Shown: in pieces, positions 19,726-28,591 of the stretch
How positions within the stretch are numbered: position 1 is the first letter of the stretch
Layout of the letters: each line of letters begins with the position of its first letter
NCBI GenBank assembly: GCA_022843385.1
Contig: JALHNT010000028.1
Span: 38,110 to 102,109 of the forward strand
Direction of reading: 5' to 3'
Source of the DNA: Anaerolineae bacterium
GTDB taxonomy: Bacteria; Chloroflexota; Anaerolineae; Aggregatilineales; Phototrophicaceae
Length of the DNA: 64,000 bases
Program-made: the position numbers and the translations under genes
The notes under the pieces: model-generated
Seen by the model: only the letters and a program-made list of their open reading frames with translations
Database searches by the model: none
What the model was told of the DNA's origin: nothing

Positions 19726-20796
19726 ATGCACCCTCAGACCGAGCTATCCTGTCCGAGAAGTAAACCTATTTTTGAAATGATGTTGATGGTGAACCCTTCT
19801 GATCCAGCGGCTACCTTAAAGACAGTCCGACCCTCAGGAGATATTCCGACTGGCAGAATCACGGGCTGGCTAAGAACGCTGCTGCGTGCGCTGATCTACG
19901 ACCTGCGGCGGAACAAAGCCCTGCTGCTGATGGCGCTGCCAGGGCTGGTGGTGGTCTTCCTCATCAGTTACATGCCGATGCCCGGCATCGTGCTGGCCTT
20001 CAAGAATTACCGCGTCGCCCAGGGCATCTGGGGCAGCGATTGGGTCGGGCTGAACAACTTCCAGTTCCTGCTCAACTCCGGCATCGCCTGGGAGATCATT
20101 CGCAACACACTGGTGCTGAATGCCCTGTTCATTATCGCGGCCCAGGTCTGCTCGGTCACGATGGCCGTGCTGATGAATGAGGTGTATCACACCCACATCG
20201 CCAAAGTATATCAGTCGATCCTGTTCTTCCCCCATTTTGTTTCATGGGTTCTCGTCGGATTTTTCACCTTTGCCTTCCTGAATTCGGATACCGGCTATGT
20301 GAATTCGCTGCTGGTGTCGTTAGGACACGACCCGGTCAACTGGTATGCCGAGCCGCAATACTGGTACGCCATCCTGGTGTTCCTGAGCGTCTGGAAAGGG
20401 CTGGGCTACTTCACCATCATTTATCTGGCCGGGATGTTGAACATCAATCCGGAATACTATGAGGCGGCGCGCATCGATGGCGCGAGCAAGTGGCACGAGA
20501 TTCGCTACATCAGCCTGCCGTTGATCCAACCGCTGATTATCATCAATGTGCTGCTCGCTATTGGTCGTATTTTCTTCGCCAACTTCGACTTCATCTACAA
20601 CGTCACCCGTGACTCAAGCCTGCTGCTGCCAGCCGTGAATGTGATCGATACCTTTGTCTATCGTTCGCTGGCCGCCCTCGGCAACTTCAATCTGGCATCG
20701 GCTGCTGGGTTTTTCCAGGCGACGATGGGGCTGATCCTGATTTTGTTTGCCAATGCGCTGGTGCGCCGGATCGATAAAGAGCAGGCCTTGTTCTGA
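19726..20796 (+). CDS. Polysaccharide-type ABC transporter permease (LplB-like)
   Basis: Up to 356 aa. The start is uncertain: ATG codons at 19726, 19777, 19780 and 19786 are all in frame and none has a good ribosome site. The conserved part begins with a cytoplasmic helix and KALLLMALPGLVVVFLISYMPM, followed by GIVLAFKNYR, which is typical of LplB/YtcP-class CUT1 permeases. Six membrane segments are apparent. The EAA loop reads YYEAARIDGASKWHEIRYI. It pairs with the LplC-like permease 14 bases downstream. No ATPase is encoded nearby; CUT1 systems often share one MsmX-type ATPase encoded elsewhere. Confidence 0.9.
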   Translation: MHPQTELSCPRSKPIFEMMLMVNPSDPAATLKTVRPSGDIPTGRITGWLRTLLRALIYDLRRNKALLLMALPGLVVVFLISYMPMPGIVLAFKNYRVAQGIWGSDWVGLNNFQFLLNSGIAWEIIRNTLVLNALFIIAAQVCSVTMAVLMNEVYHTHIAKVYQSILFFPHFVSWVLVGFFTFAFLNSDTGYVNSLLVSLGHDPVNWYAEPQYWYAILVFLSVWKGLGYFTIIYLAGMLNINPEYYEAARIDGASKWHEIRYISLPLIQPLIIINVLLAIGRIFFANFDFIYNVTRDSSLLLPAVNVIDTFVYRSLAALGNFNLASAAGFFQATMGLILILFANALVRRIDKEQALF

Positions 20797-20810
20797 GGCA
20801 GGAGTATCGT

Positions 20811-21698
20811 ATGCTGGCTTCGCTCAATTACAAACAACGCACCCAACTCTATCATCGGATCATCCTGCTGTTCATCGGCATCATCTGCGTCGTGTGGGTC
20901 ATTCCGCTGCTGATGATCGTCTCAGGCTCGCTGACCGAGGAAAAGACTCTGGTGAACAGCGGCTACCAGATCATCCCGCCCCAATTCAGCATCGAGGCTT
21001 ATCGCTGGTTATGGAACGATCCCTCCATCCTGGTCAATGCCTATGGCGTATCGATTGTCGTCACAGCAGTGGGGACGGTCTTCGGCGTGCTGATAATGGC
21101 GCTGCTGGCCTATGCTTTGTCGCGCAAGCAGCTCAAGCTACGCACTGTGCTGACCTTCATCGTCTTTTTCACCATGCTGTTCAACGGTGGTCTTGTCCCC
21201 TATTACATCAACATGAGCCGGGTGCTGGGTGTGAAAGACACTTTGTGGGCATTGATACTGCCACATCTGGTCGGGCCATTTTATGTGCTGCTGCTGCGAA
21301 CCTACTTCTCGACCCTGCCCAGCGATCTGTTCGATGCAGCGCGGGTCGATGGCGCGGGCGAGTGGCGCATCTTCTTTCAGATCGTGGTGCCGCTTTCGAC
21401 GCCAGCGCTGGCAACCGTCGCCCTGTTTGTGATGCTGCAATACTGGAACGATATGTATCAGGCGCTCCTGTTCATTGAGAACCAGAACCTCTACCCGCTG
21501 CAATTCACGCTCTACCGGTTGCTGGTCAATACCCAGATGCTCAACGAACTGACGGTTCAAACCGGTACGCCCGTGCCACATCTATCCGTGACGATGGCGA
21601 TGGCGGTCACAGCCATTGTCCCCATCATCGTCGCGTTTCTTTTCGTGCAGAAGTACTTCGTGCGCGGGATCACTCTGGGAGGCATTAAGGGAGATTGA
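20811..21698 (+). CDS. Polysaccharide-type ABC transporter permease (LplC-like)
   Basis: 295 aa from ATG 20811, behind GCAGGAG. Six hydrophobic segments. The EAA loop reads DLFDAARVDGAGEWRIFFQI, and the protein ends FVQKYFVRGITLGGIKG, the standard C-terminus of CarB/LplC-type permeases. The extracytoplasmic loop after the first helix (SLTEEKTLVNSGYQIIPPQF) is also typical. It forms the translocation pore with the preceding LplB-like protein. Confidence 0.92.
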   Translation: MLASLNYKQRTQLYHRIILLFIGIICVVWVIPLLMIVSGSLTEEKTLVNSGYQIIPPQFSIEAYRWLWNDPSILVNAYGVSIVVTAVGTVFGVLIMALLAYALSRKQLKLRTVLTFIVFFTMLFNGGLVPYYINMSRVLGVKDTLWALILPHLVGPFYVLLLRTYFSTLPSDLFDAARVDGAGEWRIFFQIVVPLSTPALATVALFVMLQYWNDMYQALLFIENQNLYPLQFTLYRLLVNTQMLNELTVQTGTPVPHLSVTMAMAVTAIVPIIVAFLFVQKYFVRGITLGGIKGD

Positions 21699-21825
21699 TA
21701 CCGGATCGCGAATCCGTATCCCCCGCTGGTGGTGAACAGGTCATTGAGGAGGAGGTGAAGCAGCACGAACGAGATTTATCTATACCTTATCACCCGTGCT
21801 TGAGCTTACAAGTAGGAGAGAACAA

Positions 21826-23340
21826 ATGATGTTTAAGCTGAATCCCCGCTATTGGTTATTGGCACTGGTTCTGTTATGTCTGCTGCCGGTTTTGAGCGTG
21901 GTGGCACAGGATGTGCCGACGCTGGATTATTACTTTGTCGCTTTTGCCTTTAAGCCGGAAGACCTGGCTGAAGTCGAAGCGGCTGCCAATGCCATCCTGG
22001 AGCCAGAAATCGGTGCGCGGGTGCGCTTCCGTACCCTCACCTTCACCGACGCCCCCACCAAAGGTCAGTTGATCCTGAATTCAGGCGATGCCTGCGATGT
22101 CATGTCGCTGAGTCAGTTTAACCCCTTCACCACCGCTGTCGCCACCGGCGGCCTGGCCGACATCACCGACTTGGTGCCAGAATATGCGCCGACGGTCCGG
22201 GGAAATTTCCAGGAAGATGCCTGGAATGCGGTGCGGAACAATGGCCGAATCTATGGTGCGCCGGTGTTCCAGGGTGGAACGGCGCGGGCGGCCTTCTGGG
22301 TGCGCGGCGACCTGACTGATAAGTACAACTTCGACTGGCAGAGTGCCACCAACATTACCGATTGGGAACCGTTCTTCGACGCCGTTCTGGAAGGCGAAGG
22401 CGGCGACGTCATCCCGTTGATCTCCAGCGATCCTTACTGGGGTCGTCAGTGGTGGCCGGCTTACTACGGCTATGATCCGATCAGCGAGAGCATCGGCGCG
22501 GTTGGGTCACGCGGTCTGGTCGGCGTCAAAGTCGATGATCCGAATACGCAGGTGGTGGCTGTGCCGTTCACGCCGGAATACCGTCAGGCGGTCGAGTTGG
22601 CGCGTCGCTGGTACGAGAAGGGGTACTTCCTCAAGACCCCACCCATCGACTCCGAGATGATCGCTCTGCGCGCCCAGTTGAAGTTCGCTGCCTTCCAGGT
22701 TCCATTCGGCGGCAACTGGTCCACCAAAGCGATGGCGGCCAATGAGTGGAACGGTGTCACCATCAACGTCGGCTTCTTCCAGGAGCGCATGCTCGTCACC
22801 ACCGGCAATATCATCGGTTCGGTCTATGGCGTGTGCGCGGTGTCGCAGCATCCGGTGGAAGCGGTCAAGTTCATTGAGGAAATGAACACCAATGTCGATC
22901 TGCTCAACCTGTTCAATTATGGCATCGAGGGCAAACACTGGGTCTGGGTAGACGAAGCCAATAAGATCGTCGGCTATCCCGAAGGCGTTGATGGCAATTC
23001 TGTCGGCTGGAACCCGAACACCTACTGGCAGTTCGGTGACCGGCGTCTGGTTTATCTGACGACGCCCGATGACATCGGTCTGTTCGAGCGCGATGCCACG
23101 GTGCTGGCGGATGCGATCATCTCGCCGCTGATGGGTTTCGTGCCGGATCTGAACCCGATCCAGAATGAGCTGGCGCAACTGGCAACCGTTGCCAAGCAAT
23201 ACTGCGACCCGCTGGATAAGGGGTTGATTGATGTCGATCCGGGTCTGGCCGAGTGCCAGGCGCAGATCACTGCCGCCGGCATGGATACCATCGTCGCTGA
23301 ACTTCAGAGCCAGATCAACACCTGGAAAGCGGGTCAATAA
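21826..23340 (+). CDS. Extracellular sugar-binding protein (family 1)
   Basis: 504 aa from ATG 21826, with AGGAGAG six bases upstream; an open frame back to 21796 lacks a ribosome site. A signal peptide is clear: positive start, hydrophobic LLALVLLCLLPVL, and probable cleavage after SVVA. No lipobox cysteine is present. The mature protein resembles the large binding proteins that partner LplB/LplC (ATKGQLILNSGDACDVMSLS region; PVEAVKFIEEMNT near the C-terminal half). These bind oligosaccharides. A stem-loop follows the gene at 23368-23395. Confidence 0.88.
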   Translation: MMFKLNPRYWLLALVLLCLLPVLSVVAQDVPTLDYYFVAFAFKPEDLAEVEAAANAILEPEIGARVRFRTLTFTDAPTKGQLILNSGDACDVMSLSQFNPFTTAVATGGLADITDLVPEYAPTVRGNFQEDAWNAVRNNGRIYGAPVFQGGTARAAFWVRGDLTDKYNFDWQSATNITDWEPFFDAVLEGEGGDVIPLISSDPYWGRQWWPAYYGYDPISESIGAVGSRGLVGVKVDDPNTQVVAVPFTPEYRQAVELARRWYEKGYFLKTPPIDSEMIALRAQLKFAAFQVPFGGNWSTKAMAANEWNGVTINVGFFQERMLVTTGNIIGSVYGVCAVSQHPVEAVKFIEEMNTNVDLLNLFNYGIEGKHWVWVDEANKIVGYPEGVDGNSVGWNPNTYWQFGDRRLVYLTTPDDIGLFERDATVLADAIISPLMGFVPDLNPIQNELAQLATVAKQYCDPLDKGLIDVDPGLAECQAQITAAGMDTIVAELQSQINTWKAGQ

Positions 23341-23367
23341 CACACACTGACGCAGCTCAAGAAATGC

Positions 23368-23395
23368 AGGGGTGCACGACCGACCGTGCGCCCCT
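23368..23395 (+). repeat. Stem-loop after binding-protein gene, locus 2
   Basis: AGGGGTGCACG (23368-23378) pairs with CGTGCGCCCCT (23385-23395) around ACCGAC; the only irregular pair is a G-U wobble. It starts 27 bases after the binding-protein stop. The core resembles the palindrome at 14330-14357, so it may be a REP-like element recruited as an mRNA-stabilising hairpin. Confidence 0.6.
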
Positions 23396-23497
23396 ACTAC
23401 GGGAAAACTCGGCATTCCGCGTGTCAGGTCTATCATACGGCTTACGGTTGCCCCTGTGCAGCAATCGCAACCGATCATCAAAGGAATCAATTGACTC

Positions 23498-25114
23498 ATG
23501 AGTGGCATTCCGCAGTGGGGACTCTTTGAGCTAACCCTCGCCAGCACGCAGCCTTACGCCAACCCCATCCAGGATGCGCGGCTGACCGTGACTTTCACCT
23601 CGCCAACTGGACAGACCAGCCGGATCGACGGCTTCTGGGATGGTGGTCGGGACTGGCGCGCCCGATTCTCGCCCGACACGCCGGGGATGTGGGCTTATGA
23701 GACCGCCTGTTCCAATCCAGCGGACAGCGGCCTGCACGGACAGCGTGGGGTATTGGAGTGCGGTGCGCCGACCGGGGAAACTGTGTTTGACCGGCATGGC
23801 CCGCTTCGCCTGTCCAGCAATCGCCGTCATCTGGTTCATGCCGACGGCACCCCGTTTCTCTGGTTGGGCGACACCGCGTGGAATGGCCCTCTGCGTTCGA
23901 CACCGGATGAGTGGGCGCATTATCTGCGCGAACGGGTGCGGCAGAAATTCACCGCTGTGCAATGGGTTGCCACTCAATGGCTCTCTGCACCAGATGGAGA
24001 CATCAACGGCGAACTGGCTTATACCGGACTGGAACACATAGCCGTCAATCCTGTTTTCTTTCAACGTTTGGATGCATACGTAGCAGCGATTTCCCGCGAG
24101 GGATTGCTGAATGTGCCGGTGCTGCTGTGGGCGGCGATGTGGCGGCCTGCCGGCGAGAATGAAGTCAATCCTGGTTTCAGCCTGCCAGACGATCAGGCGA
24201 TCCTGCTGGCGCGTTATATGGTGGCGCGTTGGTCGGCTTATCCGGTAGTCTGGATTTTGCCCGGCGACAGCGATTATCGTGATGAACGGAGCGAGCGCTG
24301 GAAGCGGATCGGGCGCGGCGTGTTTGGCGAGTCCTCTCATGCGCCGGTGTCGCTGCATCCGGCGGGGCGACAGTGGAATGGCGATGACTTCCGCCATGAA
24401 GCCTGGCTGGACATCCTCGGTTATCAAAGCGGGCATGGCGACGACGAGGAAACGATGGAGTGGTTGGTGAACGGCCCGCCCGCCCATGACTGGCGCAGTG
24501 AACCGACCCGCCCACTCATCAACCTGGAACCGCCTTACGAGTATCATGTGTCGTATCACAGCAAAACCCGCATCAGCGCCGATTACGCCCGCTGCTCCCT
24601 GTACTGGAGTTTGCTGGTGTCGCCGACAGCCGGCGTCACCTATGGCGGTCATGGCATCTGGGGTTGGGATGATGGCACGGCTCCACCCATCGCGCATCCC
24701 AATACTGGCATCCCGCTGCCCTGGCAGCAGGCGCTGCTGATGGATGGTTCCGAACAGATGGCACATCTGGCCGATTTGTTCGGGTCGATTGAGTGGTGGC
24801 GGCTGATGCCGGCACCCGAATTGCTGTCCCAGCAACCCGGTGACCAGCACAAAAGTCGCTTCATCACCGCAGCCCGGTCGGCTGAAGGCGATCTGGTCGT
24901 GGTTTATATTCCATCCGATCGGGAGCTTCACCTGAATCTGAGCCACCTGCCTGATGCGCTGTCGGCGATCTGGTTCGATCCACGCACCGGCACGCGCCGC
25001 GCTGCTGTCTTGAACGGCGGGCATTTGACCACACCGGCAGCCGGCGATTGGGTGTTGCTGCTGGGGCGCGCGGTATCCTTGCCGGTTGGACATGGGACAG
25101 GAGAACCATCATGA
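23498..25114 (+). CDS. Apiosidase-like glycoside hydrolase (DUF5060 + DUF4038, GH140-like)
   Basis: 538 aa, no signal peptide. Residues about 1-95 form a DUF5060 beta-sandwich (WGLFELTLASTQPYANP, then WRARFSPDTPGMWAYET). Residues about 105-420 form a TIM barrel of the DUF4038/apiosidase-like class (FLWLGDTAWNGPLRSTPDEW, WILPGDSDYRDERSE, PLINLEPPYEY). The last ~90 residues form a beta domain with AIWFDPRTGTRRAAVLNGG, as in the putative collagen-binding C-domain. GH140 members release apiose from rhamnogalacturonan II, but the wider family has many untested substrates. It is cytoplasmic and sits in the importer operon, so it likely acts on imported oligosaccharide. Its stop overlaps the start of the next gene. 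A homologous architecture is encoded at 26941-28539. Confidence 0.8.
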   Translation: MSGIPQWGLFELTLASTQPYANPIQDARLTVTFTSPTGQTSRIDGFWDGGRDWRARFSPDTPGMWAYETACSNPADSGLHGQRGVLECGAPTGETVFDRHGPLRLSSNRRHLVHADGTPFLWLGDTAWNGPLRSTPDEWAHYLRERVRQKFTAVQWVATQWLSAPDGDINGELAYTGLEHIAVNPVFFQRLDAYVAAISREGLLNVPVLLWAAMWRPAGENEVNPGFSLPDDQAILLARYMVARWSAYPVVWILPGDSDYRDERSERWKRIGRGVFGESSHAPVSLHPAGRQWNGDDFRHEAWLDILGYQSGHGDDEETMEWLVNGPPAHDWRSEPTRPLINLEPPYEYHVSYHSKTRISADYARCSLYWSLLVSPTAGVTYGGHGIWGWDDGTAPPIAHPNTGIPLPWQQALLMDGSEQMAHLADLFGSIEWWRLMPAPELLSQQPGDQHKSRFITAARSAEGDLVVVYIPSDRELHLNLSHLPDALSAIWFDPRTGTRRAAVLNGGHLTTPAAGDWVLLLGRAVSLPVGHGTGEPS

Positions 25115-26133
25115 AAATTCTCATCATTGGCGGGACGGGACTCATCAGTACGCCGCTCACCCATTTCCTGCTCGAACGCGGCGACGAGGTGACGCTCTAC
25201 AATCGTGGCGCGACGCCCTCGCGTGTGCCAGCCGGAACCCAAATGCTGCATGGTGATCGGCAGCAGTACACCGCTTTTGAGAGCCAGATGCAGGCGGCGG
25301 GGTCGTTCGACTGCGTCATTGATATGGTGGGCTATGCCCCAGAAGATGCCGCCAGCATCGTGCGCGCCTTCAAAGGGCGCATCGGTCAATTCATCTTTTG
25401 CAGCACAGTGGATGTCTATCGCAAACCGGCGACGCGCTATCCTTATACGGAAGCCGAAGCCTATGGCGGTCTCAATACCTATGGCCGGAACAAAGTCATC
25501 TGTGAGCAAACCCTGCTCGCAGCCCACACCCGTCACGATTTCCCGGTCACCATCATTCGCCCGGCCTACACCTATGGCGAAAGCCGAGGGGTGCTGTACC
25601 CGGTGGGTTCAGGCGGGGGGTATCTGGATCGCATCCGCGCCGGCAAACCAATCATTGTGCATGGCGACGGGAGTTCGTTATGGGTGGCCTGTCATATTGA
25701 TGATGTCGCTCGCGCTTTCGTCGGGGCGATTGGCAACAGCCGCGCCTTTGGCAAGAGCTATCACACCGCCGGCGAAGAATGGATGACCTGGGATGCCTAT
25801 CATCAGAGTGTCGCCGAAGCCTTGGGCGCACCGCCCCCCACCTTCGTCCATATCCCCACTGATGCCCTGGTCAAACTGGTGCCGGAACGGGCCGTGAGCG
25901 TGGCCGACAACTTCCAGTTCAACAATATCTTCGACAACAGCGCTGCCCATGCCGACCTGGGATTCCGCTACACCATCACCTGGGTTGAAGGGGTGAAGCG
26001 GGCAGTCGCCTGGCTGGAGCGCCATCGCCCACCAGCCGCAGCCGACGATGTGGGTATTGACGACCAGATTATCAGCGCCTGGCGAAAAGGTGAGCAGACT
26101 GCCACACAAGCGCTGCAAGCGCAGGCAGGGTAG
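25111..26133 (+). CDS. NAD-dependent epimerase/dehydratase (extended SDR)
   Basis: 340 aa from ATG 25111, overlapping the previous stop (ATGA). GGTGLIS at residues 7-13 is the Rossmann motif. The catalytic pair is Y124 and K128 in YGRNK, with FCSTVDVY providing the Ser/Thr. The C-terminal part (SLWVACHIDDVARAFVGAI) matches sugar epimerase/reductase members. The translational coupling to the hydrolase suggests it converts the released monosaccharide or a derivative. Specificity cannot be read from sequence. Confidence 0.88.
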   Translation: MKILIIGGTGLISTPLTHFLLERGDEVTLYNRGATPSRVPAGTQMLHGDRQQYTAFESQMQAAGSFDCVIDMVGYAPEDAASIVRAFKGRIGQFIFCSTVDVYRKPATRYPYTEAEAYGGLNTYGRNKVICEQTLLAAHTRHDFPVTIIRPAYTYGESRGVLYPVGSGGGYLDRIRAGKPIIVHGDGSSLWVACHIDDVARAFVGAIGNSRAFGKSYHTAGEEWMTWDAYHQSVAEALGAPPPTFVHIPTDALVKLVPERAVSVADNFQFNNIFDNSAAHADLGFRYTITWVEGVKRAVAWLERHRPPAAADDVGIDDQIISAWRKGEQTATQALQAQAG

Positions 26134-26259
26134 TGTGGTGAGAAATTAACTCTTGGATGCATGGTCTTTCTATATTCGCTGCTTGAGAACCGAACAGGTT
26201 GCCCTTATCTGAAGGTCGCTGTGATAGGGGATATTCATCCAGTAGGGCTATTGAGTATT

Positions 26260-26460
26260 TCATAGTCCATCAATCTGCAACTGGCTGATCCGGTAGTCAT
26301 TCAACAAGATGGCTTCAATCTGTTCAGCATGGTCAGCCGCCTGACGCAAAAACGACAGGATCGTATCTTCCTTAATCCTTTTGGCACGGCTGATGCTGCT
26401 GATCTGTACCGATTCAGCCAGCAGCGCCAGCCATTCCAGAATATCGATTTCCTGGTAGCA
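26260..26460 (-). pseudogene. IS1-like transposase fragment, central part
   Basis: On the minus strand the bases read QEIDILEWLALLAESVQISS followed by ISRAKRIKEDTILSFLRQAA and QLQIDGL, then TGA. This is the helix-rich segment that follows the zinc ribbon in InsA/IS1-like transposases (ALLAEGVRISSISRAKGIKEDT-type). In the family the motif continues DGLW; here the Trp codon position reads TGA, and the following sequence is unrecognisable. No start codon or N-terminus is attached. The matching N-terminal piece lies at 26606-26825, in the opposite orientation. Confidence 0.65.
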
Positions 26461-26605
26461 TCCCTAGTGGGCTGACCGCCGTGATTTGATGACTGAACCT
26501 CACGACAACACTGTGAAAATAGAGGTTGTGACCCGTCAATTCACGATAGTCGTCCCACTAGACACGATTGGTAGCATAATGAACCAGAAGCATTTAGGGA
26601 GTCAG

Positions 26606-26825
26606 ATGAGTGAGTTGATGGCTGTCAGGAGCTTCTGCACAAATGCCAACTGTCTCAATTATGGCAAAGTGAATGTGGGTAATGTCATCAGCTAGGGGAA
26701 ATCAAACGACGGACGGCAGCGCTTCCAGTGTAAAACCTGCTAGAAGACCTTCAATGAGCGAATCTGGACGCTATTCTACAATCGAAAAACTGAGGAAACT
26801 GGCAGTCTCCCCCGAATGTGTTGGT
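26606..26825 (+). pseudogene. IS1-like transposase fragment, N-terminal zinc ribbon with two stops
   Basis: One frame reads CTNANCLNYGKVNVGNVIS, stop, GKSNDGRQRFQCKTC, stop, KTFNERIWTLFYNRKTE. The four cysteines (CxxxxC and CxxC) and GRQRFQCKTC-x-KTF are the zinc ribbon of IS1/InsA-like transposases. Both interruptions are TAG codons in frame, at 26693 and 26741, so this is point-mutation decay. It faces away from the central fragment at 26260-26460, implying an inversion or insertion of a second copy. The rest of 26134-26940 shows nothing I can support. Confidence 0.68.
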
Positions 26826-26940
26826 GAACGAAAAATTGAGCCTCATTTCTTGCGTACCAACACTCTACTGAGAGACTACCTGCCTGCACCTAGCGACACT
26901 ATTGAAAATCTTGATAGGAACGGGATTTAATCAAGATCCC

Positions 26941-28539
26941 TTAGCCACGCAGCAGCAGCACCCAATCCCAGGGACGATCTTCGCCACCGCCCGGCGACTC
27001 AAACTGTTTCCCATCGGTGCTGGCTGGCGTCATCACCCCGGTTCGGGGGTCGAACCACTGCGCCTGATAACTGCGCGATGGCAGGTCAAGCTTCACATGC
27101 CCACCAGTTGGCAGATAAACGGCGACGATGTCCATCTCTGGGGTTGCCAGTGCGTGTGGTTGATGCCCAAACCCCTGCTTGCCATCCTTAATGAGATGGG
27201 GAGCCGGACGCAGGCGGTGAAACGGAACTACCTCGGCGAAGAACTTTCGCGCCAACAGCAGGTAGGGCATTCCTGGCTGATCGTCCAGATTCAGCGGGAA
27301 AATACCCCATGAGTTCTCGAAGCCGTTGCCAAAGCACAACCCGATGAAGCCATTGCGCCAGGCCCCACGTCGCGTATGGTCGGCATCACACCACGAATGA
27401 TGCGGTGCCAGGTTGGGCATATCCGGGTTGCGTTCATAGCCCCATTCTACGGCCATAGCCGAGCCGCGCCAGCCGGCCATGCTGCGGGCGGTTTGTTCCT
27501 CGATGCCGGCTGCTAACCAGCCATCGCGTTCGTCGCGCGTCCCCCACTCCTGATACATAATCAGATCAATCGCTTCGGGGTCGAGTTTGAAGCGCTGGGC
27601 AAAGGCCGGTTCACGCGGACCGTTGTGCACGGCGACGATATGCCCGTGTTGAGCCACGCTCTTGACCCAACGCCCGACGCGCATCGCCCAGCGATCAGCC
27701 ACCGGCTTATACGGCCAGGTACCATCGGGATAGTATTCATACTCATTGAACAGCGTCCAGACATAGACATTGGGGAAAGCATCGTAGCGGGCGATCAGAT
27801 AGCGCATCCAGAATTGTTCCCATTCCGGCGTGAATACTACCCGGTTGTTAAAAGGAAATTCGTTGCCCCAGGCTTCCATAATCAATTCCAGGCCGATGCC
27901 CACTTCCTCGGCCTGACGCATCACCCGATCAACCGTATGGAAATAGTCCAGGTTGAAGTGGTCAAAACGGGGATATTGTTCCGCCCCGCCCCAGGGCCAG
28001 GTGCTGCGATTGTGCCATCCCTGGTAATCTTCGGGTGGGACCGGCGGTTCACCTACGCTGACATACGGGCTGACTTGCATCCGTACCCGCAGCAGGTTGA
28101 ACCCCTGTTCATGGCGCAGTTTCAAAAAGGGCAGGACATCAACGCCACAGTGCGCCATGCCAAACAATTCATAGACGGTATCGCTGAAGAGAAATACCGG
28201 GTCGCCGGCTTCGGTGCTGAAGCCCCAGCCCTTACCGGGTGTGGCTTTGAGAAAGCCGGTCGTATCGTTAGGTGTTACTTCAAAGCTGCCCTCCTCTGTC
28301 AGTGCCGGATCATGCGGCTGCGAACCAATCCGATAGGTCCACTGACCGGCTTCCGGCGGATTGAAGCGCACCCGCCAGGTATGGTCGCCATCGTAAAAGG
28401 CTGGCAGGGTAAAGACCTGACCGCCAGGGCTGGTGAACTGCCCTTCGACATCGACATCAGCGAAAGGATTGGGGTAAGGCTCATGACTCGTGATGGACCA
28501 TTCACCCCAGCTCCGGCGTGAAAGACTCTTCGGCACCAT
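26941..28539 (-). CDS. DUF5060-containing glycoside hydrolase
   Basis: 532 aa from ATG 28539, no signal peptide. The N-terminal ~95 residues are a DUF5060 sandwich (WGEWSITSHEPYPNPFADV, then WRVRFNPPEAGQWTYRI). A TIM barrel of the apiosidase-like superfamily follows (FLFSDTVYELFGMAHCGVDV, VYVWTLFNEYEYYPDG, MAVEWGYERNPDMP). NEY in the first of these and VEWG look like acid/base and nucleophile Glu positions of a clan GH-A barrel. A C-terminal beta domain ends QAQWFDPRTGVMTPASTDG. It is the last gene of a minus-strand operon behind a binding protein and two permeases. The domain plan matches the gene at 23498 but sequence identity looks modest, so different glycans are likely. Confidence 0.8.
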   Translation of the reverse strand: MVPKSLSRRSWGEWSITSHEPYPNPFADVDVEGQFTSPGGQVFTLPAFYDGDHTWRVRFNPPEAGQWTYRIGSQPHDPALTEEGSFEVTPNDTTGFLKATPGKGWGFSTEAGDPVFLFSDTVYELFGMAHCGVDVLPFLKLRHEQGFNLLRVRMQVSPYVSVGEPPVPPEDYQGWHNRSTWPWGGAEQYPRFDHFNLDYFHTVDRVMRQAEEVGIGLELIMEAWGNEFPFNNRVVFTPEWEQFWMRYLIARYDAFPNVYVWTLFNEYEYYPDGTWPYKPVADRWAMRVGRWVKSVAQHGHIVAVHNGPREPAFAQRFKLDPEAIDLIMYQEWGTRDERDGWLAAGIEEQTARSMAGWRGSAMAVEWGYERNPDMPNLAPHHSWCDADHTRRGAWRNGFIGLCFGNGFENSWGIFPLNLDDQPGMPYLLLARKFFAEVVPFHRLRPAPHLIKDGKQGFGHQPHALATPEMDIVAVYLPTGGHVKLDLPSRSYQAQWFDPRTGVMTPASTDGKQFESPGGGEDRPWDWVLLLRG

Positions 28540-28591
28540 GAATTCTCCTCACAAAAAACGGTCATTGACTACCGTTGATACGACAACAGGA

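Noticed and set aside
23531..25093. 520-residue minus-strand frame opposite the apiosidase-like gene
   Set aside because: The plus-strand gene has clear domains and operon overlap; the minus frame is a high-GC shadow.
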